A stretch of DNA of 64,000 bases from Telluria sp042683405. GTDB taxonomy: Bacteria; Pseudomonadota; Gammaproteobacteria; Burkholderiales; Burkholderiaceae_D. The position numbers and the translations under genes are program-made. Below, one piece after another: positions 32,032 to 42,400 of the stretch (position 1 is its first letter; each line of letters begins with the position of its first letter). The notes beneath the pieces are model-generated. The model saw only the letters and a program-made list of their open reading frames with translations, searched no databases and was not told the origin of the DNA. The stretch is from the NCBI RefSeq assembly GCF_042683405.1, contig NZ_JBHUJS010000002.1:310001-374000 (forward strand), in the 5' to 3' direction.

Positions 32032-33102
32032 ATGACGACCGTGCGCAAGGGCCAGTTCGAAGGCAAGATCGACCGCCAGGAGTTCCACCTGCGCTTCCAG
32101 GCCAACTACGTCCAGCACGAATACGACAGCGTGCGCGACGCCCTGGCCCAGGTCGAGGAAATCGCGTGGAAGAACTATGTCGATGGCCGCAAGCCGCCCG
32201 CCACCGAAAAGGCCGGCCCGGGCTTCGCCGATCCCGACTACGACCTGTCCACCGAATGGAAAGCCGCGCACGACCGCCTGATCGAAGCCGAACGCCGCCA
32301 GAAGGATCCGGCGACACGTTCGCGCGTGCTGCTCGTGTGCTGCGCACACCGCAACGACGGCACCTGCCCCGGCGAGATTTCCAAGACCTTCCGCCTGACG
32401 GAGCAGTTGCGCGAGACGCTGGAATCGGCCGGCATCGAGGTCGATGTGCTAGACCTGAGCCGGCTGGTGTCCGACTATGACCGCCACATCCACCCGTGCA
32501 AGGCCTGCGTGTCGACCGCGATGCCGCTATGCCACTGGCCCTGCAGCTGCTACCCGAACTACGCCGAGCGCCAGACCAACGACTGGATGAACGAGATCTA
32601 TGAAAAGTGGGTGAGTGCGCACGGCGTCATCCTCGTCACCCCGGTCTACTGGTACGAAGCGCCCAGCGGCCTGAAACTGATGATGGACCGGCTGGTGTGC
32701 GCCGACGGCGGCAACCCCGACCCCACGTCCACCCAGGGCAAGGACCCCGAGAAAGCCAAGGCGCTGGAGCTGCAGGGCTGGCCCTACCCTAAGCACCTGG
32801 CCGGACGCGTGTACGGCGTATTCGTGCACGGGGATGTCGCCGGCATCGAGGGAACCCGGCGCGCGCTGTCCGACTGGCTGGACTGGATGGGATTGATCGA
32901 CGCCGGGGCGGCCGCACGCCTGGACCGCTACATCGGCTACTTCGAGTCGTACGCCGAGAGCCACGAGGCGCTCGACCGCGACGAGGCGGTACAGGAAGAA
33001 GCGCGCAATGTCGCGCGTGCGGTGGCCAAGGCAGTGGAAGCGCTGCGCGCCGGCACCCTGCCCAATTACTCCGCCGGCCTGCCGCAGCCGCGCCCCAAAT
33101 AA
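32032..33102 (+). CDS. Flavodoxin-fold NAD(P)H-dependent FMN reductase
   Basis: The product is 356 aa. A 95-residue helical N-terminal part, not usual for the fold, precedes a flavodoxin_2/FMN_red domain. That domain has RSRVLLVCCAHRNDGTCPGE (phosphate loop region), DLSRLVSDYDRHIHPC, and GVILVTPVYWYEAPSGLKLM (the flavin-contact TPVYW). A cysteine cluster sits in CKACVSTAMPLCHWPCSC. The protein should bind FMN and reduce quinones, metals or nitro compounds. The ATG at 32032 follows GGGGAG with 7-nt spacing; upstream in-frame ATGs read through sequence holding the palindrome. Confidence 0.82.
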   Translation: MTTVRKGQFEGKIDRQEFHLRFQANYVQHEYDSVRDALAQVEEIAWKNYVDGRKPPATEKAGPGFADPDYDLSTEWKAAHDRLIEAERRQKDPATRSRVLLVCCAHRNDGTCPGEISKTFRLTEQLRETLESAGIEVDVLDLSRLVSDYDRHIHPCKACVSTAMPLCHWPCSCYPNYAERQTNDWMNEIYEKWVSAHGVILVTPVYWYEAPSGLKLMMDRLVCADGGNPDPTSTQGKDPEKAKALELQGWPYPKHLAGRVYGVFVHGDVAGIEGTRRALSDWLDWMGLIDAGAAARLDRYIGYFESYAESHEALDRDEAVQEEARNVARAVAKAVEALRAGTLPNYSAGLPQPRPK

Positions 33103-33132
33103 ACGCCGGAGCTGCCTGCGTCCGCCCGCGGA

Positions 33133-33765
33133 TCAACCCGTGACGAATTCAGGTAGCGAGTCGACAATGCGCAGTGCCGGCGGCTCGGCCAGCGCGCGCG
33201 CCGCGCACAGCGCAATGGCCACCTGATCGTGTTCGACCGGATAGCACGTGGCGGACTCCTGCCCCAGCTTGAAGCGCGCCTCGGCGCGGCACCATGCTTC
33301 GTAGAACCTGGCGGCGCGCTCCAGTTCCGGCAACGCCATCAGGCGGCTGGCTTCCACCGCGCCAAACGCCTTGGCCGCCAGCGCCGCGATATCGCGTTGC
33401 GGGTCCGGCACCTCCACATCCAGCCCGACCGCGCTTTCCATGCTGACGGCCACCGCCACCCACGGCCCGCTGTGCGAAATGCTGAACGACGGCGTGCGCG
33501 CCCGCACGCCCAGCGTAATGACGGGCGCCTTGCCCAACTGTTCCTCGATCTGGATCGCGTCCAGCGGAATGTCCGCCGCGAGCGCTACGGCCCGGCGCAG
33601 CATCATGCGTCCCACCACGAACTGGCGTTGGCGCTGCTCGCGCACGAACGCCCGGTAGCGCTGCTGCTCGCCTGGCGTGAGCGCAGCCGCCCACACCGGC
33701 ACCAGGTCGCCCGGTAGCCCGTCCACATTCGCCAGCCAGATGGTGGCATACGCCGCCTGCCGCAT
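33133..33765 (-). CDS. 4'-phosphopantetheinyl transferase (Sfp type)
   Basis: The product is 210 aa. It carries the Sfp-family blocks: RRAVALAADIP with GKAPVI, FSISHSGPWVAVAVS, the metal-binding AVGLDVEVPDP, and FYEAWCRAEARFKL (the W-x3-EA-x3-K block). The enzyme moves the phosphopantetheine arm of CoA to carrier proteins of fatty-acid, polyketide or peptide synthetases. No synthase lies in the window, so the partner is unknown. It is monocistronic and convergent with the flavodoxin-fold gene. Confidence 0.9.
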   Translation of the reverse strand: MRQAAYATIWLANVDGLPGDLVPVWAAALTPGEQQRYRAFVREQRQRQFVVGRMMLRRAVALAADIPLDAIQIEEQLGKAPVITLGVRARTPSFSISHSGPWVAVAVSMESAVGLDVEVPDPQRDIAALAAKAFGAVEASRLMALPELERAARFYEAWCRAEARFKLGQESATCYPVEHDQVAIALCAARALAEPPALRIVDSLPEFVTG

Positions 33766-33952
33766 GCTGCTCCCTACTCAAGTAATGACACCCTCGCGGT
33801 TCGCGCCAAGGGTAAATGGCAGGGATAGTACTGGTCCGTGAAAAAATTGACAAGGACGGCAGGCCGGGCCGGCCGCAAGCGGGCAACGCGCGCGGCGGGA
33901 ATGCGCTAACCTCGTCAACGGCAAAACAGGACGATCGGCATACCACGCGACC

Positions 33953-34774
33953 ATGGACGTCTTCGGCTTCAACGCATTCTCGCCGGCTGAGATCACGGCC
34001 CGGATTGAAACGGTTGGCGTCACCAAGGCACGCCTGCCGCTGGGATCCATGCTGATGCTGTCCGTGCTGGCCGGGGCGTTCATCGGCCTCGGCGCGCTCT
34101 ACTACGTGCTGGTCCGCTCCGATCCGGGGCTGGGCTTCGCGGCGCGGCAGGTGCTCGGCGGAGCCGTGTTTTCACTGGGCCTGTTCATGGTCGTCGTCGC
34201 AGGCGCTGAGCTATTCACGGGGAATAACCTGCTGGTGATGGCGTGGGCCGCAAAGAAGATCACCACCCGAGAATTACTGCGCAGCTGGATCATCGTCCTG
34301 GCAGGGAACCTGGTCGGCGCACTGGGCCTCGCGGTGTTGGTGGTGCTGTCCGGGCATCCCGATGCCAACCAGGGCGCGGTCGCCGCCCAGTACCTTACGA
34401 TCGCCGCCGCCAAAACCAATTTGCCGTTCGCCCAGGCCTTCTTCAGCGGCCTGCTGTGCAATTCGCTGGTGTGCATCGGAATCTGGATGGCCATCGCCGG
34501 CCGCAGCGTGACCGACAAAGCGGTCGCGCTCCTGTTCCCGATCTCCGCGTTCGTGGCGGCTGGCTTCGAGCACAGCGTCGCGAACATGTACCTGATCCCG
34601 GTAGCGATGCTGATCCAGCTGACCTCGGGCCACGCCGGCACCGAGCCGATCCTGCTGGGTGGATTCCTGTCGAATCTGTTCCCCGTCATCCTCGGCAACC
34701 TCACAGGGGGCTCGCTGTTCGTCGGCGGCGTGTTCCACGTCATCTACCGGCGCACAGGCCTGATCGGGGATTGA
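33953..34774 (+). CDS. Formate/nitrite transporter (FNT) family channel
   Basis: The product is 273 aa with six membrane helices. The FNT signature is present: GAFIGLGALYYVLV, FTGNNLLVMAWAAKKI (omega-loop helix), FFSGLLCNSLVCIGIW (the L-C-N motif) and AGFEHSVANMYLIP with the conserved central His. Family members (FocA, NirC) form pentameric channels for formate or nitrite. There is no formate lyase or nitrite reductase nearby to decide the substrate. The ribosome binding site before the ATG is weak. Confidence 0.92.
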   Translation: MDVFGFNAFSPAEITARIETVGVTKARLPLGSMLMLSVLAGAFIGLGALYYVLVRSDPGLGFAARQVLGGAVFSLGLFMVVVAGAELFTGNNLLVMAWAAKKITTRELLRSWIIVLAGNLVGALGLAVLVVLSGHPDANQGAVAAQYLTIAAAKTNLPFAQAFFSGLLCNSLVCIGIWMAIAGRSVTDKAVALLFPISAFVAAGFEHSVANMYLIPVAMLIQLTSGHAGTEPILLGGFLSNLFPVILGNLTGGSLFVGGVFHVIYRRTGLIGD

Positions 34775-34880
34775 AAAAAAATCACGCATTCGCGGCCAGT
34801 CGGAGTAAATTAGTTGCCGAAAGAGAAAAAAGCGGTGGCAGCTCCACCCCCGACACGCTCCGATACCCAGGAACCCTGAC

Positions 34881-36200
34881 ATGAAACTGCTGATTGCCGG
34901 CCTGCTTGCAGCCCTGCCCTTCCATATCGCCCACGCCGCCGGGCCGGACCTGTCGGCGGCCATCGCCAAAGACTACCGCGGCCACCTGGCCGGCTTGTAC
35001 GACCACTTCCACCGCAATCCCGAACTATCGTTCATGGAAGTGAAGACCGCCGCACGGCTGGCCTCCGAACTGCGCGCGGCCGGCTTCGAGGTGACCGAAG
35101 GTGTGGGCGGCACGGGCGTCGTTGCGATCATGAAGAACGGCCCCGGCCCGCTGGTGATGATGCGCGCCGACATGGACGGCCTGCCCGTACTCGAAAAGTC
35201 CGGCCTGCCGAACGCATCCAAAGCGACCGGCAAGGACCGCGAGGGGAACCTGCAGCCAACGATGCACGCCTGCGGGCACGACGTCCACATCACCAGCCTG
35301 GTGGGGACAGCGCGCCAGATGGCAGCGCGCCGAAAGTCCTGGTCCGGCACGCTGATGCTGATCGGGCAGCCGGCGGAAGAGCGCGCAGGCGGCGCCGTCG
35401 CCATGATGAAGGACCGCGTGTGGGAACGCTTCGGCAAGCCGGACTACGCGCTGGCGTTCCACGTCTCGTCCGATGTCGAAGCGGGCAAGATCGTCGCCAG
35501 CGAAGCGCCCTACTCCGGCGTGGACACCGTCGACATCCTGATCCACGGAGTTGGCGCCCATGGCGCCAGCCCGCACCGCGGCAAGGACCCGGTCATGCTC
35601 GGCGCGCAGATTGTCGTCGCGCTGCAGACCATTATCAGCCGCGAACGCGAGCCGCACGAACCTGCTGTCATCACGGTCGGCTCCTTCCACGCCGGCAGCA
35701 AGGCCAACATCATCTCCGACAGCGCCAAGCTGCAGCTCACCGTGCGCAACGAAAGCGCCGCCACGCGCACCATGCTGCTCGACGCGATCAAGCGCGTCGC
35801 CATCAACACTGCGCGCGCCAACGGCGTCGCAGAAGACCAGCTGCCCGAGGTCACGGTGCTCGACGAGATGACGCCGCCGACGCTGAACGACGCCGCGCTC
35901 CTGCGCCGCATGAAACAGGCGTGGACCGACAGCCTTGGCGCGCACATCTTCGACGCCAATTACAAGCGCTCGGGCATGGGCGCGGAAGACTTCCCCTTCT
36001 TCACCGCCAAGCCGTACATTCCCAGCGTGTACTTTACCGTCGGCGGCACGCCCAAAGCCGCGCTGGAAGCTGCCGCCGCTGGCGGTCCGCCGGTCCCCAG
36101 CCACCACAGCGCCATCTTCAAAGTGGAACCCGAACCTGCGGTCACGACAGGAGTCGAAGCGACCGTGACCGCAATGCTCGCACTGATGAAAACCAGGTAA
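34881..36200 (+). CDS. Secreted M20-family amidohydrolase
   Basis: The product is 439 aa with a signal peptide (MKLLIAGLLAALPFHIAHAA), which is unusual because most M20D amidohydrolases are cytoplasmic. Metal ligands follow the family: MHACGHDVHITSL (Cys/His-His), GQPAEERAGGA (Glu-Glu) and FHVSSDVEAG. The dimerisation domain runs from HGVGAHGASPHRGKDPV, and the C terminus has VPSHHSAIF. Likely substrates are N-acyl or indole-conjugated amino acids or short peptides in the periplasm. AGGAA precedes the ATG. Confidence 0.92.
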   Translation: MKLLIAGLLAALPFHIAHAAGPDLSAAIAKDYRGHLAGLYDHFHRNPELSFMEVKTAARLASELRAAGFEVTEGVGGTGVVAIMKNGPGPLVMMRADMDGLPVLEKSGLPNASKATGKDREGNLQPTMHACGHDVHITSLVGTARQMAARRKSWSGTLMLIGQPAEERAGGAVAMMKDRVWERFGKPDYALAFHVSSDVEAGKIVASEAPYSGVDTVDILIHGVGAHGASPHRGKDPVMLGAQIVVALQTIISREREPHEPAVITVGSFHAGSKANIISDSAKLQLTVRNESAATRTMLLDAIKRVAINTARANGVAEDQLPEVTVLDEMTPPTLNDAALLRRMKQAWTDSLGAHIFDANYKRSGMGAEDFPFFTAKPYIPSVYFTVGGTPKAALEAAAAGGPPVPSHHSAIFKVEPEPAVTTGVEATVTAMLALMKTR

Positions 36201-36222
36201 GCCCTCGTCTGCCAAGGAACCC

Positions 36223-36786
36223 ATGAACAATTCAACGCGCCCGACTTCCGTGAAAATCGGTTTTACTGCAGCAGCATCGGCCTTCGAGGCGGCCCACTTG
36301 TGGGTCGAATACCTGAACGGCGGCGTCCTGTCCCATCACCTGCTCGCCAACCCGGATTTACCGGCGATATCCAACTGGTGGGGCCTTGTCGTGATTCCGG
36401 TGCTCACATGGTTCCTGGTCGGGCGGATCCAGTCCCGCGTCGCCAGGCAGAACGCCTTCCAGTCCGCAGCGCCACGCATCCCGTCAACCATCATGATCGC
36501 GTTCACCGCTGCGCTGGCATATGGCGCCGCGCTGTCGTTTGCCTTCGTCAGCAATTTCGAATGGATCAGCGCGGTCTTCCTTGGTGCGTTCGCGGTGGCG
36601 CTTGTCGTACCGGTGTACCGGGCCGAGTACCTCCTGGGCTTCGTGCTCGGAATGACCTTCACATTCGGAGCGGTCCTCCCGCTGATCATTGGCGCCGTCA
36701 TCGCTGTATTCTCGAGGCTTGTGCACCTGGCCTTCTCTGCTGCAGTGCGGCTGATCCGCAACCAGCCTGTCTCCCGCGCCCAGTGA
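36223..36786 (+). CDS. Polytopic membrane protein, unknown
   Basis: The product is 187 aa with about four or five membrane helices: about 10-24, 50-66 (WWGLVVIPVLTWFLVG), 88-112 (PSTIMIAFTAALAYGAALSF), 117-135 and 140-170. It has no signal peptide, and no catalytic motif is visible. I do not recognise the family. It starts 22 bp after the M20 gene with AAGGAA, so the two are probably co-transcribed. Confidence 0.72.
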   Translation: MNNSTRPTSVKIGFTAAASAFEAAHLWVEYLNGGVLSHHLLANPDLPAISNWWGLVVIPVLTWFLVGRIQSRVARQNAFQSAAPRIPSTIMIAFTAALAYGAALSFAFVSNFEWISAVFLGAFAVALVVPVYRAEYLLGFVLGMTFTFGAVLPLIIGAVIAVFSRLVHLAFSAAVRLIRNQPVSRAQ

Positions 36787-36867
36787 CATGGGATTGCTAG
36801 CCGGCGACGCTGCCGCCACTGTTCCGCCTGACCTGCTGAGGTCCACCTAGTCCAACAGGAGCCGCCA

Positions 36868-38094
36868 ATGAAACCAACCATCCGACACGTACTGTGCTGC
36901 GCGCTCGCGCTCATGCTGGCATCCTGCGGCGGCACCCAGGACGCGGCCGGGCGACCGAACCAACTGCTCGCCGGGGTCCAGACCAGTCCAGCTGAAGTCA
37001 CGGTCGGCAGCTACCATGACCTCATCCAGCGCGTGTACGTGGCCTATTTCGGCCGACCGGCCGATCCGGGAGGCATCGATTTCTGGGCATCGAAGTATCT
37101 TCAATACGGAATGCCGCTGACCGCTGGCGAGGTGAGCGCCACTTACTTCAGCACCCAGAAAGTCCGCGAATTCGTGGATGCGTTCGGCGCCAGCCAGGAA
37201 TCGGCGGAGCTCTACCCCGGCGACAATGTGACGTTCGTTTCGGCGATCTATCGCAACCTCTTCAATCGCGAACCCGACGCGGCGGGCCTGGCCTACTGGG
37301 TTAGTGCGCTCGACCGCGGTGTCATGTCCCGCCCGATCGCGGCCCTGTACATCATGGACGGAGCACGATCGACGGATATCACCATCGTCAACAACAAGGT
37401 GGAGGTTGCGCGACGGTTCACTGCAGGCTTGGACACGGAGGCGAAGCGCTTAGGCTATCAAGGCATGTACGCTGCGGCGTACATCCGCTCCGTACTCTCG
37501 ACGGTCGGCCTGGACACCGATCCTGCGACATTCAACATCGAAGACCCGATCCAGACGCTGCAAAACCGGTTGAGTAACCACCGCCTGGCCGCCTACCTCG
37601 GCACCTGGACCACGCCTTGCGAGTGGCACTCCCGGGACGTCATCACCATCACGGAATCGCCGGGGTCCGAGACCACGGCTTACATCGCGCCGAAAACAGA
37701 GTACTACGCGACCGAGAACTGCGAAGGACCGGTCATCGCGACCGAATCCCTTAGCGCGAGCATCATCGCCGTCCACACAGGCAAAGTGAATTCCGCAATC
37801 GTATTTCAAGAAGGCGCTGCGAGCGTGCCTGCTGCGGTGGACATGATTTCCGTATCGCTGCCCGCCCACAGCACGTACGTCATGGGAACGGCGGTGACGC
37901 AGACGGTCTACGGCGGGAAAGCACAGTGGTGCATCGACTACGGTGGAGGAAACTCGACCTGCATCGACGACCCAGGCTTCACGCCCGCACAAGGTCCGGA
38001 GAATGGCGGCCTGTACGTCAACGGGAATACAATCTACCTGCTGTCCCCGGTCAGCAGCATTTTCTACGCGGACGCAGCCTATACGCGAAGGTGA
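36868..38094 (+). CDS. DUF4214 lipoprotein
   Basis: The product is 408 aa. A lipoprotein signal ends LASC (Cys about 20). The DUF4214 region (about 50-170) has the two-fold signature LIQRVYVAYFGRPADPGGID and IYRNLFNREPDAAGLAYWVS. DUF4214 often occurs in exported or S-layer-like proteins and in phycobilisome-linker-like folds; function unknown. The C-terminal 160 residues (from LGTWTTPCEWHS) are a separate Thr/Gly-rich domain with two Cys pairs that I cannot name. ACAGGAG precedes the ATG. Confidence 0.83.
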   Translation: MKPTIRHVLCCALALMLASCGGTQDAAGRPNQLLAGVQTSPAEVTVGSYHDLIQRVYVAYFGRPADPGGIDFWASKYLQYGMPLTAGEVSATYFSTQKVREFVDAFGASQESAELYPGDNVTFVSAIYRNLFNREPDAAGLAYWVSALDRGVMSRPIAALYIMDGARSTDITIVNNKVEVARRFTAGLDTEAKRLGYQGMYAAAYIRSVLSTVGLDTDPATFNIEDPIQTLQNRLSNHRLAAYLGTWTTPCEWHSRDVITITESPGSETTAYIAPKTEYYATENCEGPVIATESLSASIIAVHTGKVNSAIVFQEGAASVPAAVDMISVSLPAHSTYVMGTAVTQTVYGGKAQWCIDYGGGNSTCIDDPGFTPAQGPENGGLYVNGNTIYLLSPVSSIFYADAAYTRR

Positions 38095-38123
38095 TTTAAC
38101 ATACGGCTGAGGGACCGCATGCC

Positions 38124-38534
38124 ATGGCACACCAATATGTTCTCGAATTTGCCACCGACGGACGAGGAACGCGCGACATCACGGACGACATCGCCCGTGT
38201 CGTATCCGAGTCCGGAATCGCCACTGGACTAGCGCATGTCTTCGTCCAGCACACCAGCTGCTCACTCACGATCACCGAGAACGCCGACCCGGACGTGCGG
38301 CGCGATCTCGAAACCATCCTGGCCCGGCTGGCGCCGGACAATGACCCAGCCTACCGCCACCGCACCGAGGGGCCCGACGACATGGCCGCACATGCGCGCT
38401 CGGTGCTCACCGGGACGGCACTGACCGTGCCGGTCGGCGCCGGGAAGCTGTTGCTCGGCACCTGGCAAGGCATCTTTTTGTGGGAACACCGAACAGAACC
38501 GCAGCAACGGAAACTCGTGGTGACGGTGGTGTAA
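38124..38534 (+). CDS. yjbQ: YjbQ family protein (secondary thiamine-phosphate synthase-like)
   Basis: The product is 136 aa, the usual UPF0047/YjbQ length. Conserved blocks are VFVQHTSCSLTITENADPDV, HRTEGPDDMAAHARS and LGTWQGIFLWEHR. The three histidines (QHTS, DDMAAH, WEHR) form the expected site. E. coli YjbQ has weak thiamine-phosphate synthase activity, and the physiological role is uncertain. GAGGGA lies before the ATG. Confidence 0.93.
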   Translation: MAHQYVLEFATDGRGTRDITDDIARVVSESGIATGLAHVFVQHTSCSLTITENADPDVRRDLETILARLAPDNDPAYRHRTEGPDDMAAHARSVLTGTALTVPVGAGKLLLGTWQGIFLWEHRTEPQQRKLVVTVV

Positions 38535-38558
38535 AACAGCCGCGCCGACTGCTGGTGT

Positions 38559-39236
38559 TCAGGCGTCGCTGCCTGGGTGCAGGGTGTTCGGCCAGCCGTC
38601 GCTCGCCAGGTGCGGGATGTGTGCGCGCCGCGTAACGTGCAGCTTGTTGAAGATATGCTTGAGATGCGTTTTCACAGTCGTATCGCTGATCGCCATGAAG
38701 CGCCCGATTTCCTTGTTGGTCATTCCGCGTGCCACCAGCCGCGCCACCTCCCATTCCCGTTCCGTCAGGCGGCCGTCCGGTATCGCAGGATCGGGGGGCT
38801 TTGCGTCCGGGTCTGCCGTTGCCAGCGCTTCCAGCAGGGCCAGCACGACGCTGCGGTTGACCCAGATGTCTCCATCGTGCACGGCATGCATGGCCTTGCG
38901 CCACAAACCCGGCGAAGCGTTTTTCTGAATGCAGCCGCGTGCGCCGCAGCGGATCAACTCCGCCAGCCTGGCGGGACCGCACTCGTCTACCACCACGATG
39001 ATACGCGCCGGCGCGAAAGCGGTACGCATCCGCGCTAGCAGCCCGGTCGCCGGAAAGTACGATTCGTCCAGCAAGATCACGTCGGGGCTGGAGGCAAACA
39101 CACTGGCCTGGAGGTGCTCAGTATCCTCCGCCGTGCTGGCGCTCAATGCAATGCCCTCGTCATCGCAGATTGCGGCGCGCAAGCTTGCCTGGAATGTGGC
39201 ATCCGCACTCGCACTCAACACCTTGATGGCGGTCAT
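38559..39236 (-). CDS. LuxR/NarL-type response regulator
   Basis: The product is 225 aa. The N-terminal receiver (about 1-125) has the acidic start replaced by SASADATF, so the usual D-D pair is missing. The likely phospho-acceptor is in DVILLDESYFP, and the conserved Lys is in GCIQKNASPG. The C-terminal LuxR helix-turn-helix (about 155-215) is complete: LTEREWEVARLVARGMTNKE and ISDTTVKTHLKHIFNKLHV. The incomplete acidic pocket suggests weak or phosphorylation-independent control. AGGAG lies 5 nt before the ATG at 39236. No partner kinase is adjacent. Confidence 0.87.
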   Translation of the reverse strand: MTAIKVLSASADATFQASLRAAICDDEGIALSASTAEDTEHLQASVFASSPDVILLDESYFPATGLLARMRTAFAPARIIVVVDECGPARLAELIRCGARGCIQKNASPGLWRKAMHAVHDGDIWVNRSVVLALLEALATADPDAKPPDPAIPDGRLTEREWEVARLVARGMTNKEIGRFMAISDTTVKTHLKHIFNKLHVTRRAHIPHLASDGWPNTLHPGSDA

Positions 39237-39402
39237 ACTGCTCCTGCGAAACTCGATAGGTAGACACAACGAACGCATGCCACCGAACGAGATTATTCTC
39301 TACGCATGAGGCTGTCAATACAGCGGGACTGAGTGCGCAGTCCTTTTTCGCGCAAATCGAAGAAGCGTCGTTTCCCCGCGAATTCGTTCCAGAAACAATA
39401 GA

Positions 39403-39434
39403 CAAAAAGAAGCAGGCCGCACGGGGCGGCCTGC
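39403..39434 (-). terminator. Rho-independent terminator of the adhesin gene
   Basis: On the minus strand a 9-bp perfect stem GCAGGCCGC/GCGGCCTGC with a CCCGT loop is followed by TTCTTTTTG. It begins 14 bp after the adhesin stop at 39448. Confidence 0.85.
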
Positions 39435-39447
39435 CGTCGTACCTACC

Positions 39448-42400
39448 CTAAGGCAGGATATCGCCTGCCACAACACTGTTGACGCCTGTAAGCTCGATCA
39501 CCAGATCGGCCAGGCCGTCGCCGTTGATGTCGCCTTGCAGCGTATGGGTCGTCGCATCGAAGCGCAGCTGTCCGGCCGATGCCGCTCCCGTCCCCGAGAA
39601 GGCGGCGCCGCCGATAAAGCTGAACACATCATTGGCCCCTCCGCCGGTGGCATTGGCATCGATGCCGGACAGGTCGATCTTGTCGGTGCCGCTGACGAAT
39701 CCGCCGATGATGTCATGCAGCGCACCCGCCGGGCTATGCGCCACCGCGCCGAACACGAACGTATCGGCAATGGCGGCGCGGCCCTGGATCGACTCGCGGT
39801 CCGCACCCGCGGTGAACACCGATCCCGATACCAGGGTCACGTCAAGCACCTGTGACGCCGTCGCATCGCCATCGGCATCAACCACCGCGGCATTGAACAC
39901 CAGGTGGCTGTCCGGCGTGACGGTGGTCAGGAAGCCCATATCGGAAATCTTGATCACGTCGTTGTCGGTGGTCGTCACGCCGAACGCCTGCGTTCCCGAG
40001 CTGCCACCGCCGGCGCCGGTGGCCGGATTCAGGTTGATGCCGCTGCCGGTAATGCCCTCGGTCGACACCAGTACCTGGGCGCCGACGATGACATAGTTTT
40101 CGGAGCCGCTATTGAAGTCGTTCCCTTCGAAGATCACCGCGCCGTCGTTGTTGTCCAGGGTGATGTTGTACCCTGCCGGCAGCGCCGAACCCGCCCTGAA
40201 GATGTCGGCGTTATCCACCACGAAAGCCTTGGTGGTGACTACCGCCTTGGTGGGATCGCTGGCATTGGCGAGCTTGAGCACGACAACCAGGTCCTCGCTG
40301 TTGATGCCATCGAACTTAAGGAAGATCCCGGCCGCGGAGGCAGTCGGCGCATCGTTGGTGTCACCACCAGGATTGGACTGGAAGAAGTCGAGGTCCAGCA
40401 CTTCACCTTTCTGGATCGTGTCGCCCGCGACACCGGCTGCGACGCCCGAGATGCTGACCCAGTCGGATGCCTGGTTGAACAGCTCACCATTGACGAACGC
40501 ACCATCGTTACCGGCGCGCAGATTGTTCGCACCGGTACCTCCTCCTGGCTCGGTATAGCCGGAGAACTGGACGTAGAAGTTCGACGCCAGTTCCGCCACC
40601 GAGACCGCCGGCTGCGTATTGTCGAGCACGAAGCTGTCCGTGCCCGCGACGTAGCCGATGAACGCGGTCGCATTCGACGTCGTCAGCACGGTAAAGCTCT
40701 GGATCGGCGCGGTCATTGACAGGTGATAGGTGCCATCGTCCTTGTCGAAGGTCAGCGTACCGGTCGCAGTGGCGGTGGTGTTCAGCGCCGGGTTCGAGAT
40801 ATAGTCGAACGACACATTGAACACCGCCTCGGTCAGGGTCTCGGACGCCCAGGTCACCGAGCGGTTGCTGATTGCCGCAGCGCCGACGGTGCCGGATGCC
40901 AGCGCTACGGTAAAGTCCGAGTTACTGGAGCTGAAGGTCTTGCGGTCGTCGACACCGATTGCATAGCTGAAGATGCCGGTACCGCCGGGCGACGGATTGC
41001 TGCTGTTTGCGTAGATCAGGTCGGACACGCCGTTGATCACCGGGGCATCGTCCTGGAACTGCACACGCGCACCAATGCCCACCGAGGCTGTGCTGGTATC
41101 GCCATCGCCATCGGTCACGGTCGCCACCGCCAGCAGCGCGCTCGCTGCGATCGACACCGCTTCATCCGGGCTGGCCAAGCCGCCGGTGGGATGCCTGATC
41201 GAGTTGTACTGGACCATGCTCAGGACACCGCTGACCGCATCGATCGACACCGCAAACGCCGCCTTGCCGTTGTTGGCGCCTCCGGAAATCCGCCCCACCA
41301 CGACGCTGCCTTCCTTGGTCAGCACGATGTCTTCGCCCTGGGTCGTATCGAGGCCAGAGTCGACGCCTGCTGCCGATACGTCGAGCGAATATACGGTACT
41401 GGCCAGGCCGTCCACGCCGCCGGTGCTGCCGCTCGAATTGATCACGCTGGCGGTGCCGGTGGCGTAGCCGGCCGTCATGTCCGTACTCAGCGTACCTACG
41501 CCGGAGAACACGGATAGCGGGCCGGCCGTATCATTGGCATCGCCCTGCAACCCTGCCGTCTCGTCGTGCGCGACGCTGCCGCTGCCCAGCGCAGCCGCGG
41601 CCATCGGCCCGTCATCCTGGATCGACACGCGCGCGCCCACGGCGACCGAAGCGGTGCTGGTGTCGCCATCGCCATCGGTGATGGTGGCAATGGCCAGCAG
41701 TGCCGCGTTCGCGATCGACAGCGATTCGTCCGGGCTGGATGCGCCACCCGTCGGATGCTTGATCGAGTGGTACTGCACCATGCTCAGGACGCCGGTCGAG
41801 GAATTGATGGATACCGCAAACGCCGCCTTGCCGTTGTCGGCGCCGCCCGAGATCCGGCCCACTACCAGGCTACCCTCCTTGTTGAGCAGGATGTTGTTGC
41901 CCTCGGTGGTATCCAGGCCGGAATCCACGTTCGCCGCGGAGACATCGAGCGAATACACGGTGCTCGCCAGTCCATCCTCGCCCGGCGCACTGCCGGACGA
42001 ATCGATCACCGCTGCGCTGCCGGTAGCGTAGCCCGCAGTCATGTCGGTACTGACCGTGCTCACGCCGCTGAAGGCGCCAAGGGGACCTGCGACATCGTCC
42101 GCGTCGCCCTGCAGGCCGGCCGTCTCGTCATGCCGAACCTCGCCGGCGCCCAGCACTGCCGAAGCGAATGGGCCATCATCCTGGATCTGGACTTGCGCAC
42201 CGATCCCGACCGAGGCCGTGCTGGTGTCGCCGTCGCCGTCGGTAACGGTGGCAATGGCCAGCAGCGCCGAATTGGCGACCGACAGCGATTCGTCCGGGCT
42301 GGATGCGCCGCCGGTCGGGTGCTTGATCGAGTGGTACTGCACCATCGTCAGGATGCCGCTGGTGGAGCCGATGGCGACCGCGAATGCCGCCTTGGTGTCG

